DNA of 64,000 nt from Leucobacter chromiireducens subsp. solipictus (GTDB taxonomy: Bacteria > Actinomycetota > Actinomycetes > Actinomycetales > Microbacteriaceae): the NCBI RefSeq assembly GCF_016758195.1, contig NZ_QYAC01000002.1, forward strand, positions 310,001-374,000. Direction: 5' to 3'. Below are positions 22,596-33,500 of the stretch, piece by piece. The translations under genes and the position numbers were made by a program. The notes under the pieces are model-generated. The model did not search any database. It was given only the letters and a program-made list of their open reading frames with translations, and was not told the DNA's origin. Positions within the stretch are counted from its first letter, which is position 1. Every line of letters starts with the position of its first letter.

Positions 22596-23587
22596 CTCGG
22601 GTCTGCGAGGTCCCCCGCGTCGCGTAGGTACCCTCGCAGCGGTTCCGGGGGGAGCGCCAGCGGCATGCCGAGCGCGTCGGCGACGCGCCGCGCGGTGTCC
22701 CGCGGGGACTGGAGCACGTCGGCGTGACGAAACCTGAGCACCCGATACCCGGCGTCCCGCGCGCGTTCGAGCCGGCTCGCGTCTCGCGCGTACTGCCGGT
22801 CGCTGGTCCGGTGCTGCTCGCCGTCGTACTCGACGATGAGCTTCCGCGCGAGATCCGCCATGTCGAACCGCCCGATCCACGCTCCGCGCGCATCATGGAT
22901 CTCGACCTGCAGTGGGAGCGCGGGGAGCCCGTACCCCACCAAAACCAGCCGGAGCAGGGTTTCCATCCGAGACTCCGCCCCGGCTCGCGCAACGCTGAGC
23001 GCGGTGCGCAGTTTCCGGACGCCTCGGGTCTGCGCCGTGGCGGCAGCGGCTTTGAGCTCCGCGAGCGGTACGAGTGGGGTGCCCCCGCGCTCACGCCGTG
23101 GCCGGATCAGGTGGTCGGCCGCCACGACGAGTTCCCGGAAGGGGAGCTCCGCGGCAGCCTGGGTGAGCGCTAGCGCGGGTGGGGCGATCGGCGCACCGCT
23201 GGGATGGTGCCGCCACGGCGCGATGGGGCTCAGGTGTGTGTGCCCTTGGGCTCCCCGAACCGAGGTCTTGTTCCCGGGTCGGAGGATTGACACATGCGGG
23301 GCCGCGCTCGTCCTGATGGGGCAGCCATGCAGGAGGAGCGCGGTGCTGTGGCTGAACATCTCGTTCACCCGGAGGCGCGGCCGATAGTGCAGAGCTGAGT
23401 TGCGTGCCGCCTCGCTCGGGTAGGCCGCGGACGTGAGCTGAGCGCTGAGGACGCGGATCCCGTTGAACGGCGTGGCGAAGCGGGGGTGCCGGAGCACCTG
23501 ACGGGTGATGCCGAGAGCTGCGGCCTCTGCTGCGAGGAACGGCCGTGTGCGGGCGGGTGCGGGGAGGGGGGTTCGGGGACGTGGCAT
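22592..23587 (-). CDS. DUF559-type PD-(D/E)XK nuclease-fold protein with AbiEi-like N-terminus
   Basis: 331 residues. The C-terminal part carries a VSR/DUF559-like endonuclease core: an early Glu (ESRMETLLR), then GRFDMAD and KLIVEYDGEQHRTSDRQY, and the strand YRVLRFRHADVL, i.e. E-x(n)-D-x(n)-ExD as in restriction-like nucleases. The N-terminal third (LAAEAAALGITRQVLRHPRFATPFNGIRVLS) resembles the winged-helix leader seen in actinobacterial AbiEi-like/DUF559 proteins. ATG 23587 was chosen. The frame stays open upstream, but through a CCCCGAG minisatellite. The biological role is unknown; defence or repair is often guessed for the family. Confidence 0.8.
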   Translation of the reverse strand: MPRPRTPLPAPARTRPFLAAEAAALGITRQVLRHPRFATPFNGIRVLSAQLTSAAYPSEAARNSALHYRPRLRVNEMFSHSTALLLHGCPIRTSAAPHVSILRPGNKTSVRGAQGHTHLSPIAPWRHHPSGAPIAPPALALTQAAAELPFRELVVAADHLIRPRRERGGTPLVPLAELKAAAATAQTRGVRKLRTALSVARAGAESRMETLLRLVLVGYGLPALPLQVEIHDARGAWIGRFDMADLARKLIVEYDGEQHRTSDRQYARDASRLERARDAGYRVLRFRHADVLQSPRDTARRVADALGMPLALPPEPLRGYLRDAGDLADPS

Positions 23588-23681
23588 GTGACCACCCTGA
23601 ACTCCGGAAGGACGTACTCGCCCCACCACCCCCCGCCTGTGAATAACTCCCCGCCCCCACCCAAGATCCTCCCCCTGTGAA

Positions 23682-23787
23682 CCCCGAGCCCCCGAGCCCC
23701 TGAGCCCCCGCCCCTTGCCCCGAGCCCCCGAGCCCCCGAGCCCCTGAGCCCCCGCCCCTTGCCCCGAGCCCCCGAGCCCCCGAGCCC
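23682..23787. repeat. 44-bp minisatellite built from CCCCGAG units
   Basis: Two perfect 44-bp copies (23697-23740 and 23741-23784), each starting CCCCTGAGCCCCCGCCCCTT and ending in CCCCGAG repeats, with partial copies on both sides. The minus strand has several GGGG runs separated by CTC and so could form G-quadruplexes. Confidence 0.85.
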
Positions 23788-23795
23788 AAGGACCC

Positions 23796-23858
23796 CATTG
23801 ATGATTGGATTTTGGTTGTTTCAGGCCCCCGGAAGCAACCAAAATCCAATCATCAATG
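23796..23858. repeat. AT-rich perfect 23-bp inverted repeat
   Basis: Left arm 23796-23818 (CATTGATGATTGGATTTTGG...) and right arm 23836-23858 are exact reverse complements, and four more pairs (one G-T) extend the stem inward to a 9-base loop. The base composition differs sharply from its GC-rich surroundings. Confidence 0.85.
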
Positions 23859-23866
23859 ACAAAGCC

Positions 23867-23902
23867 GCGGCCCGGGTGAAGCGTGAGCTTCACCCGGGCC
23901 GC
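23867..23902 (-). terminator. purL terminator hairpin
   Basis: Perfect 16-bp stem (GCGGCCCGGGTGAAGC) with a GTGA loop, 20 bases after the purL stop. Confidence 0.8.
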
Positions 23903-23922
23903 GTTCGCGCCACAGCGGCGAA

Positions 23923-26310
23923 CTAGCCGATGACGGGCCCGAAACGCTCGGGCAGGGTCGCGCGGGTCGCGGCGCCCAGCTCGGACAGGGGCAGCGTGAA
24001 GCGATCCTGCACCTCGATCGCCGCGGCCGCGCCCTTCCCGTCCGTCACGCCGATGCGCAGCACCGGGTAGTCGCGGCCGTCGCACAGCCCGCGGAACTTC
24101 ACGTCTTCCTCGTGCGGCACCGCGACCAGCACGCGGGCCTGCGACTCCGAGAACATCGCGGCGGTCGCGTCAACACCGTCGCGGGAGATGATCTCCTCGA
24201 TCCAGACCCGGGCCCCCACGCCGAAGCGCAGCGCGCCGTCCGTGAGCGCCTGCGCGAGGCCACCCTCGGAGAGGTCAACGGCACCCGAGAGGATCCCCGC
24301 CTGCGAGGCCGCGTGCAGCAGCTCGGCAAGGCTCCGCTCCGCGTCGAGATCCGCGACCGGCGGGCGGCCGCCGAGGTGATCGTGCACGGTGCCGGCCCAC
24401 GCCGAGCCGTCGAGTTCGTCGCGGGTGACGCCGAGCAGATAGAGGTGCTCGCCCTCGTCCTGCCAGCCGCTCGGGATGCGGCGTGCCACGTCGTCGATGA
24501 TGCCGAGCACGCCCACTACGGGGGTGGGGTGGATCGGGGTGTCGCCGGTCTGGTTGTAGAGCGAGACATTGCCGCCGGTCACGGGGACCTCGAGCGCGAG
24601 GCACGCGTCCGAGAGGCCGGCCACGGCCTGCGAGAACTGCCACATGACCTCGGGGTTTTCGGGGCTGCCGAAGTTCAGGCAGTCGGTCACCGCGGTCGGC
24701 ACGGCGCCGGAGGTGGCGACGTTGCGGTAGGCCTCCGCGAGGGCGAGCTGCGAGCCCACGAAGGGGTCGAGCTGGCAGTAGCGGCCGTTCGCGTCGGTCG
24801 AGATGGCGACGCCGAGGCCGCTCTCCTCGTCCACTCGGATCATGCCGGCACCGTCGGGGAAGGACAGTGCAGTGTTGCCCATGACGTAGGTGTCGTACTG
24901 GTTCGTGACCCAGGAGACGTCCGCCTGGTTCGGCGAGGCCGCCACGGCGATCATCTGGGCCCGGAGGTCGTCGGCTGCGTCGCTGCGCTCGAGGCCGGCC
25001 GCGTTCACGGAGTTGGCCTGCAGCGCGTCGATCCAGGTGGGGTAGGCGACGGGGCGCTCGTAGACCGGGCCGTCGACGGCAACGGTGGAGGGATCGACGT
25101 TGACGATTTCCTCGCCGCGCCAGTTGATGACAAGGCGGCCCGTGTCGGTGACCTCGCCGAGCACGCTCGTTTCGACGTCCCACTTCGCGGTGACCGCGAG
25201 GAACGCGTCCAGCTTGTCGGGGTGCACGATGGCCATCATGCGCTCCTGGCTTTCGGACATGAGGATCTCCTCAGCCGTGAGCGAGGGATCGCGCAGCAGC
25301 ACGCTGTCGAGCTCGATGAACATGCCGCCGTCACCGTTGGCCGCGAGCTCGGAGGTGGCGCAGGAGATGCCGGCGGCACCGAGGTCCTGGATGCCCTCGA
25401 CAAGTTCGCCGCGGAACAGCTCGAGGCAGCACTCGATAAGCACCTTCTCCGCGAACGGGTCGCCGACCTGGACGGCGGGGCGCTTGGTGGGGCCGCCCTC
25501 GTCGAAGGAGTCGGAGGCGAGGATCGAGGCGCCGCCGATGCCGTCGCCGCCGGTGCGCGCGCCGAAGAGCACGACCTTATTGCCCGCGCCCGAGGCGTTC
25601 GCGAGGTGCAGGTCCTCGTGACGCAGCACGCCGACGCCGAGGGCGTTGACGAGCGGGTTCTGCTGGTAGACCGCGTCGAACACGGTCTCGCCGCCGAGGT
25701 TCGGCAGGCCCAGGCAGTTCGCGTAGGAGCTGATGCCGGAGACCACGCCGTGGACAACGCGGGGCGTGTCGGCGTGATCGATGTCGCCGAAGCGCAGCTG
25801 GTCCATGACCGCGACGGGGCGTGCGCCCATCGAGATGATGTCGCGGATGATGCCGCCGACGCCGGTCGCGGCGCCCTGGAACGGCTCAATGTAGGAGGGG
25901 TGGTTGTGGCTCTCCACCTTGAAGGTGACGGCCCAGCCCTCGCCGATGTCAACGACGCCGGCGTTCTCGCCCATGCCGACGAGCAGGCGCTCCTTCATCT
26001 TGTCGTTGACCTTCTGGCCGAACTGGCGCAGGTAGATCTTCGACGACTTGTACGAGCAGTGCTCGGACCACATCACGGAGTACATGGCCAGCTCGCCCGA
26101 GGTGGGGCGGCGGCCAAGAATCTCGCGGATCTTCGCGTACTCGTCGGCCTTCAGGCCGAGCGCGTCGTACGGCTGCTCTTTGTCGGGTGTCGCGATCGCG
26201 TCAGAGACGGTATCCGGGACGTGGATCGGGGCAGTGGTTTCACTCACGCTGGTGGGCTCCGTGGGCTCGGGGGCGGTGCGGCTTACGAACGCAAGCGGCA
26301 GAGCGCTCAC
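23923..26310 (-). CDS. purL: phosphoribosylformylglycinamidine synthase, PurL subunit
   Basis: ATP-dependent amidation of FGAR to FGAM in purine synthesis, as the small-PurL catalytic subunit working with PurQ (glutaminase) and PurS. At 795 residues it has the small-type length. Motifs include [44 protein letters not shown], and the second half [12 protein letters not shown] and [11 protein letters not shown]. The first 15 to 20 residues are not conserved, and a GTG about 21 codons in ([10 protein letters not shown]) is an alternative start. purS and purQ are about 9 kb away, separated by a surface-protein segment, so purL has its own promoter here. Confidence 0.95.
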   Translation of the reverse strand: MSALPLAFVSRTAPEPTEPTSVSETTAPIHVPDTVSDAIATPDKEQPYDALGLKADEYAKIREILGRRPTSGELAMYSVMWSEHCSYKSSKIYLRQFGQKVNDKMKERLLVGMGENAGVVDIGEGWAVTFKVESHNHPSYIEPFQGAATGVGGIIRDIISMGARPVAVMDQLRFGDIDHADTPRVVHGVVSGISSYANCLGLPNLGGETVFDAVYQQNPLVNALGVGVLRHEDLHLANASGAGNKVVLFGARTGGDGIGGASILASDSFDEGGPTKRPAVQVGDPFAEKVLIECCLELFRGELVEGIQDLGAAGISCATSELAANGDGGMFIELDSVLLRDPSLTAEEILMSESQERMMAIVHPDKLDAFLAVTAKWDVETSVLGEVTDTGRLVINWRGEEIVNVDPSTVAVDGPVYERPVAYPTWIDALQANSVNAAGLERSDAADDLRAQMIAVAASPNQADVSWVTNQYDTYVMGNTALSFPDGAGMIRVDEESGLGVAISTDANGRYCQLDPFVGSQLALAEAYRNVATSGAVPTAVTDCLNFGSPENPEVMWQFSQAVAGLSDACLALEVPVTGGNVSLYNQTGDTPIHPTPVVGVLGIIDDVARRIPSGWQDEGEHLYLLGVTRDELDGSAWAGTVHDHLGGRPPVADLDAERSLAELLHAASQAGILSGAVDLSEGGLAQALTDGALRFGVGARVWIEEIISRDGVDATAAMFSESQARVLVAVPHEEDVKFRGLCDGRDYPVLRIGVTDGKGAAAAIEVQDRFTLPLSELGAATRATLPERFGPVIG

Positions 26311-26436
26311 CCCACTAGTCTACGGCGTATTTCCCCCGCCCGAGCCCGCCGCCGGAACCCGCGAGATTCTGTGGAATTTCTGCGTTGCTCGGCCGGGTTT
26401 CTGGTCTTTTCCAGGTGAAACCGGGAAACTGATGTC

Positions 26437-27375
26437 ATGAGTACCCCGAACGCTGTGCCCGAGCGACCCGCCGCCGCTGAGCCCCACCCGGACGCCGGGG
26501 CATCGCGGGGCACTGCCCCGCAGCGACAGCTGTCCACCTTCTTGAAGGTCAGCATCATCCTGCTCGCCGCGCTCACGGTCGCGTCGATCTCGCTGCTGTT
26601 CATCGGCGACTTCCAGGGCAAGTTCGAGCGGGTCTTCGCGACGTTCTTCGTGTTCGCGGTGTTTGTCGGCTTGACCGCCCTCGACACGCGACGTGAGCTG
26701 AAGTCGGAGTGGTACGCGCCGGTCGCGCTGATTGCGAACTCATACATCCTCGCGCTGCTCCTCATCGTGACGTGGATGACGCCGTACGACCCGTTCAGCC
26801 TGGGGTGGTCGCTGCTGTGGAAGGGCATTGTGGTCATCGGCGTGACGCGCCTTGTGTTGCTGTGCTGCCAGGGGCTGCTCTCGATGAGCGAGGGCAAACC
26901 CGAGTCGATTGCGCGTTTCGCGTTCATCACGAGCATGCTCGCGGTCCTCGCCGGCATCCTGTTTACCGCGCCGATCGCGATCGAGACGTTCAACGTGACG
27001 ATCCCGGAGCTGTACTGGAAGATCGCGGTCGCCACGCTGATCCTCACTGCGCTGGGTCTCGCGATCACGCTGCTGCTGCGCTGGTTCTACGCCGCGCCGG
27101 ATCGCGACGCGGCCCGTGCGAAGCTCCGTCCCGCAACGCCGGATCGCGCGGTCTCGGCTGAGCCGTACCGTGCGGTGCCGCTCGCCGGACCGGCCGCTCA
27201 GGCGGCCCCGCCGGCCCAGCCCGCTCAGCCGGGGAGTCTGACCGCGGCGCCGGCGGCCCCCGGTGCCGGCCCGCTGCTGCCGTGGCCGACCTTCGCTGAC
27301 GGGCGGCCGATTCCCGCGCTGCCCAACGGGCAGCCGGACTTTAGCGTTCCCGGGGCCCCGCTCCCTCCGCAGTAG
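26437..27375 (+). CDS. multi-pass membrane protein of unknown function
   Basis: Unrecognised 312-residue membrane protein. After a 28-residue Pro/Ala-rich N-terminus there are about six to seven hydrophobic segments: around 34-52, 62-80, 92-110, 126-145, 165-185 and 192-212. A long Pro/Ala/Gly-rich cytoplasmic-looking tail follows from 225 to 312. It starts at ATG 26437, divergent from purL, and ends at its own hairpin terminator (27378-27410). The cytoplasmic tail resembles those of small Microbacteriaceae membrane proteins, but I assign no family. Confidence 0.7.
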   Translation: MSTPNAVPERPAAAEPHPDAGASRGTAPQRQLSTFLKVSIILLAALTVASISLLFIGDFQGKFERVFATFFVFAVFVGLTALDTRRELKSEWYAPVALIANSYILALLLIVTWMTPYDPFSLGWSLLWKGIVVIGVTRLVLLCCQGLLSMSEGKPESIARFAFITSMLAVLAGILFTAPIAIETFNVTIPELYWKIAVATLILTALGLAITLLLRWFYAAPDRDAARAKLRPATPDRAVSAEPYRAVPLAGPAAQAAPPAQPAQPGSLTAAPAAPGAGPLLPWPTFADGRPIPALPNGQPDFSVPGAPLPPQ

Positions 27376-27377
27376 GG

Positions 27378-27410
27378 GAGTAGGGCGGCACTCACAGCGC
27401 CGCCCTACTC
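27378..27410 (+). terminator. terminator after the membrane protein gene
   Basis: Perfect 12-bp stem (GAGTAGGGCGGC) with a 9-base loop starting three bases after the stop. Confidence 0.75.
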
Positions 27411-27531
27411 AGTCACGCGCCCCTTCCCCGCGATCGCGCATGCTGAGCGCACAACTTTGGGTGTGAAATTCCCTCGACTGAGTGTGGAGCGAAAAAACCT
27501 CTACTCAGAAACCCCTCACACGCATAGCATG

Positions 27532-27547
27532 ATCACAACAATGTGAT
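27532..27547. promoter_or_regulatory. palindrome upstream of the adhesin gene
   Basis: ATCACA-ACAA-TGTGAT is a perfect 6+4+6 inverted repeat, 51 bases before the adhesin start codon, within an unusually AT-rich 100-bp region. It could be an operator; the half-sites look like CRP half-sites but in the reverse arrangement. Confidence 0.45.
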
Positions 27548-27598
27548 GGATGTTGGGGAGGGCGCGCAGAGAGTGCTGCGCCCGTGGAGGGATGGGCG

Positions 27599-30500
27599 AT
27601 GCCAGGCAGTCTAGACGCGCGATCGGGTCCGAAACGGAGCGGGGTACGGCGCGCGCTCGCGCTCGTCGCCGCGGCCGCCGTGGCGGCGAGCGGAATCTCG
27701 TTCTTCCCGGGTCTCGCACCGGTGGCCCCGGCGCATGCCGAGTTCGCTGAGGGTGGCGAGGGCACGCATCGTTCCTCGATCGATTGGTTCTCCTTCGGCG
27801 AGGAGGCGCAACCGATCGCCGAGGGAACCGAGTACACCAACGAGCGTGCGATCGGCGACGACTCGATCGTCTCGACCTGTCTGATCACGGACGTCGAAGG
27901 CGAGATCAGCACGTACCGCTCCGGCGATTTCGCGGGCGATGCGCTCCCGTACCTGTACTACAAGGGCGGGCAAGGTACCGCGAATACGATGGTGACCGGT
28001 ATCACGAACACCGTGCGCAATACCGCGCCGACGTTCACGATCTCGTGTACCGCTGAGTACGTCACCGCGGATGGCCAGCGCGCGGAAATTCCGCTGCAGG
28101 GCCTCGTGGTCGCCGACGCGGAGTCGAGTAACACCCAGGGCGACGAGTGGTTGCAGGCTGACCCGAGGCCGGCCGGTACCGACGTGACCTGGCGCATCAT
28201 CGACCGGATGAAGAGCCCGGAGTGTGCGCCCGAGGACACCACGCTCGCGACGCCGACCGCGGAGGGGGGCCTGCGCTTCGCGCCGAACCGCTTCGAGTGT
28301 GTGGCCTGGGGCCCCGGCGGGTACGGTCCGATGGCGATCGCCTTTATGGAGGGTGCGACCTCCGCGCACATCACCGTCAACGGCGGCGCGCACAGCGCGG
28401 TCGCGCTGGGCATGGTGATGAGCGTCGACTTCGGCGATGCGCCCGAGTCGTATGGTGCCGCCGGCGCGGTGTTCCAGCCCGAGTGGGTGGGCGGCGTCAT
28501 CGATCCCGCCGGCGGACCGCGGGACGTGTTCGCGGACGACTTCGCGCTCGGTTACCCGGGCGAATCCCCGCTGACGCTGGGCACGCATATTGATGCTGAG
28601 ACGGAACACCTGTACAGCTGGGACGCGCTCCTTGACGACGAGAGCGGCCGCGACGAAGGGACCCCCGGCCCCGGTACTGACTTGGCGGGGAGCGACGAGG
28701 ACGCTCTGCCGCTTGACGATCTTCCCCTGGTCGAGAACGGCAAGCTGTTCAACGACGGCGCGCCGTTGGCCGTGGAATGCCGCGGCGACGGCTACGTCGC
28801 CGGCTGGCTCGACTGGAACCAGGACGGCACGTTCGACCCCGCGAGCGAACGCTCGGAGATCGTCACGTGCGACGCGGGCACCGCGACGCTGACGTGGCCG
28901 AACCTTACGGAGCTGGTACTGCCGGCCGACGCCGACCCGCTCGTGTACCTGCGCCTGCGGATCGCGGCGTCCGCCGATGGCCTCGTGCCGACCGGCGTTC
29001 TGGTGCCCACCGGCGTGGGCTCGGCCGGCGAGGTTGAGGACTACGCGCTGGGCGTTCCCCTGATCGAGGCGTACAAGGAGTCCGACCCACTGTCCGGCAC
29101 CCACGTGCGCCCCGGCGATGAGATCACCTACACGCTGACGTTCCACAACCGCGGCGCGGCGGCTGGCTACATCGTGTACGACGACTTCCTGGCGGATGTG
29201 CTCGACAAGGCGGAGTTCGTCGACAACTCCATCGAGATCACCTCGCCGAACGGTCCGATCGACGGCATCGTGGCGGAGGGCCCGGCGGGCACCCCCGCAC
29301 GCATCGATATTGGCGGTCAGCTGCAACCCGGGCAGGTCGTCAACATCTCATATCGCGTCACCGTGACGAGCGAGACCGCGGGCGACCTGCTGGAGAACTA
29401 CCTCCTGCACACCGACGACACCGGGAACCCGCTCGAGGAAGTTCCCACGGAGTGCCTCGAGAGTAACCCGCGGTGCACCTCGCACGACGTGCTCGCCCCC
29501 GATCTCCAGGTGCGTAAGAGCACGCTGCCGGGCGACGGGCAGGCGGTCGGGCCGGGGCAGCTCGTGACCTACCACCTCGACTTCGAGAATTGGGGCACCG
29601 GCGAAGCAACCGTGAAGTATGTCGATGATCTCACGAAGGTGCTCCAGTACGCGGAACTGCAGGAAGACTCGATCCGCATCATTGGCGCGCACGTGCCGGG
29701 TTCCCCGCCCCCGCCCGCTCCGGAAGAGTTCTCGATCGACGTTGAATTTGACGAGCTGAACAAGAAGCTCATCATCGACGGCGTGATGCACCCGGGCAAC
29801 GCGGGCCGCGTTGAATACGTCGTGAAGGTCAATGAGACCGTCGCGCCGCCGGCCGCCGGCGAACCGAATCCCACGCTCACGAACTTCCTCGTGCAGACTG
29901 GCGATCCGGTGCCCGAGGAGTGCGCGGTGGCGCCGGCACCCGGTGCCGAGCTGTGCACGACCCACCCGATCAAACTGCCCGATCTGCAGATCGCGAAGAG
30001 CGCTGACCCCGAGAGCGGCACGCTCGTGTCCGCGGGCGACGTACTCACGTACACGCTGACCTTCGACAACTCGAACGGTGCGGCGGCCGCACCCGTGGCG
30101 CACGAGGACGACCTCTCCGGCGTGCTTGACGACGCAGCCTTCGGCGAGGTGACGGACAATGGCGGGCTGACCGTTGCCGGCCCGACCGGCGGCAAGCTCC
30201 AGATCAGTGGCACTGTGCCCGCTGGCGCGGTGAAGACCGTGACGTACACGGTGACCGTCAAGGAAGCGGCCGATCGCAAGGACAGCGTGCTCGCGAACTT
30301 CCTGCTCGAGGCGGGCGGCACGCCGCCCGGCGAGTGCCTCCCGGAAGCCCCGTGCACCACGCACCCGGCCGGGGATCCGAAGCTCGTGCTCACAAAGACC
30401 GCCGATCCGGCGAGCGGAAAGCCCGTGGTGGCCGGCCAGACCGTCACCTACACGCTGGGCTTCGACAACACCGGCGGCACCGCGCCCGCGACGCTCGATC

Positions 30501-33500
30501 ACACCGACGATCTGTCTGACGTGCTCGACGACGCGACGTTCGTCGCCGACTCGCTCACCGCCGGTTCAGGCCTCACCGCGACCGGGCCCGACGGCTCGGG
30601 TCTCATCAGCATCACCGGCACGGTACCGGCCGGCGAGAAGGCGACCGTGAGCTACCAGGTCACCGTGAAGGACCCGGTTGCCGACGGGGCTGAGCTCGCG
30701 AACTTCCTGTTCGCGGGCGACGAGAAGCCCGAAACGTGCGAGCCGAACCAGCCGTGCACCGTGCACCCGGGCACCAAGCCGGAGCTGCAGGTGACGAAGA
30801 GCGCGGATCCCGCGTCGGGCACCGAGGTGTTCGAGGACGACGAGCTCACGTACACGCTGACGTTCGAGAACACGGGCAGCGCTCCCGCGGCCGTGGCCTA
30901 CACGGATGATCTCTCCGGCGTGCTCGACGATGCCGAGCTGATCCAGGATCCGACGGTGACGCCTGCCGGCGCGCTCACCGGCGCGATTGCGGATGGCGCA
31001 CTGGCGATCTCGGGCACACTCGCCCCGGGCGCGAAGGCGACCGTGACCTACCAGGTGCGCGTGCTCCCGCAGGGCGAGCGCGGCGACCACAGCCTCGGCA
31101 ACTTCCTGTTCCCCGCGGGAACGAACCCGCCCACCACGTGCGCCCCCGAGTCGGAGCTCTGCACCGAACACCCGGCACCGCTTCCTGATCTCACGGTCAC
31201 GAAGCTCGTGGATGCCGGATCGACCACGCCGGTCGCGCCGGGCGACGAGCTGCGCTACGGTCTCGAGTTCAACAACTCGAACGGGAAGGCACCAGCCACG
31301 GTGTCGTACGTCGACGACCTGAGCGGCATTCTCGATGACGCCTCGTTCGATCCCGCATCGCTCGAGATCCCCGAGGGACTGTCCGTGGACTTCTCCGAGG
31401 CGGACGGGACGCTGACCATCACGGGGACGGTGCCCGCGGGCCAGACCCTCACGGTGAGCTACGTGGCGACCGTGCTGCCCGACGGTGAGCGTGGCGACAA
31501 CGAGCTCGTCAACTTCCTCTTCGAGGAGGGGACGGAGCCGCCGACGGTCTGTACGCCGGAGGAGACGTGCACCACGAACCCGGTGCCCGCGCTGGTGCTC
31601 ACAAAGACCGCCGACCCGGCAACGGGCGATCCGGTGGCCGCGGGGGACACCGTGAGCTACACGCTCACGTTCGACAACCGCGCGGGCAAGGCACCCGCCG
31701 CGCTGCAGCACACGGACGACCTGTCCGACGTGCTCGACGATGCGACGTTCGTCGCTGACTCGCTGCAGGCGGAGACCGGCCTCACCGCAACGGGCCCGGA
31801 GGCCAGCAAGATCACGGTGACGGGCGAGGTGCCCGCCGGTGAGCAGCGCACGGTGACCTACCAGGTCACGGTGAAGGCGGACGCGGATCGCGGCAACAAC
31901 TCGCTCGCAAACTTCCTGTTCGCGGGCGACGAGACGCCGGAGGTGTGCGAGCCGGGTGATCCCTGCACGGTGCACCCCGTGCCGAACCTCCAGGTGCAGA
32001 AGTCGGTCGACCCGGAGTCGGGCAGCACGGTTGAGGCCGGGCAGACCCTGAGCTACACGCTGAGCTTCGACAACGCGACGGGCACCGCGCCCGCGGCGGT
32101 CGATCATCGCGACGACCTGGGTGGTGTGCTCGACGACGCCAGCTTCCTGCCGGACTCGCTGACCGCCGACACCGGGCTCACGGTCGCCGGCCCGAGCGAT
32201 GACGCGCTGCGCATCACCGGCTCGGTCCCCGCGGGGAAGACGCTCACCGTGCGCTACCAGGTTGAGGTGCTCGCTGATGGCGAGCGTGGCGACAACGTGC
32301 TCGCGAACTTCCTGCTGCCCCCGGGCGTCACGGAGCCGCCGGTCACCTGTGAGGTCGAGGACCCCAGCTGCACCACGAACCCGGTGCCCGAGATCTCCTA
32401 CGTGAAGGAGGTGACGGCTTCCGACGACCCGATCGTGGCGGGGAAGTCGACGCTGAGCTACACCGTGACGATCACGAACACTGGGGCTGCGACCGGCACG
32501 GTCGACCGCACGGACGACCTCTCCGACGTGCTCGACGACGCCACCGTGGTGAGCCAGCCGGTGTCGGACACCGACTCGGTACAGGTGACGGAGATCGCGG
32601 ACGATGCGTTCACGATGAACGGTACGCTCGCCGCCGGGGCGACCGCCACGGTGACGTACACCGTGCGGGTCAAGGAAGCCGCGGCGCAGGGCAACAGCCT
32701 GGCCGTGAACTTCCTGCTGCCGCCGGGCGTCACGGAGCCCCCGGAGGTCTGCGAACCGGGCGACCCCGAGTGCACCACGACCCCGCTGCCCGCCATCGCG
32801 CCCGCGAAGGCTGCGACGACGGAGAGCGGCGAGAGCTGGGTGCGCGCCGGGGAGGCAATCACCTACACGCTGACGTTCACGAACGATGGTGAAGCCGCGG
32901 GCCCGGTTGCGTACTGGGACGGACTGCGCGATGTGCTGCGCTACGCCGATTTCGAGGGCGACATCACCGTGGACCAGGGCGCGGGATCGAGCGTCACGGC
33001 GGGCTTCGCCGCGGACGAGCAACGGATCGACGTGGGCGGCGTGCTTGCCGCCGGCCAGACCGCCACGGTGACCTACACGATGCGGATGCACGCGGAGCTG
33101 CCGCACGGCGCTCGCGTGACCAACTACCTCGTCGCGGAAGGTGAGTCGCTCGAAATCGCCGGCTGCTTCCCCGATGACGAGATCATCTGCACAGATCACC
33201 CCGCGGTGATGCCTGGGCTGGATGTGTCGAAGCGCGCGAATCCTGCCTCGGGAACCGAGGTGCGCGAGGGCGACGAGGTCACCTACACGCTGTCGTTCGA
33301 CGCGTGGGGCCCGGATCGTGCCGCGGTGCAGCACCGCGACATCCTGAACGACGTGGTGGATGACGCCGAGCTGGTGGGGCAGCCCACCGTCGCGATCGAT
33401 GGCGACGGCACCCTGAAGGCCGTGCTCGCCCGCGGCGCGAACGGTGAGGCCCGGATCGACATCCGCGGCTCGCTCAAGCCCGGTACCCATGCCACGGTGA

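Larger units (their letters stand above)
23588..23922. other. 335-bp non-coding block with repeats and hairpins
   Basis: No convincing gene. It contains a C-rich leader, the 44-bp minisatellite (23682-23787), an AT-rich perfect hairpin (23796-23858) and the purL terminator hairpin (23867-23902). The promoter of the DUF559 gene should lie near its left end. Confidence 0.8.

Noticed and set aside
23588..24085. Extended N-terminus of the DUF559 protein through the minisatellite
   Set aside because: The added residues are Gly/Arg/Ser repeats and would cross two hairpins and the purL end.
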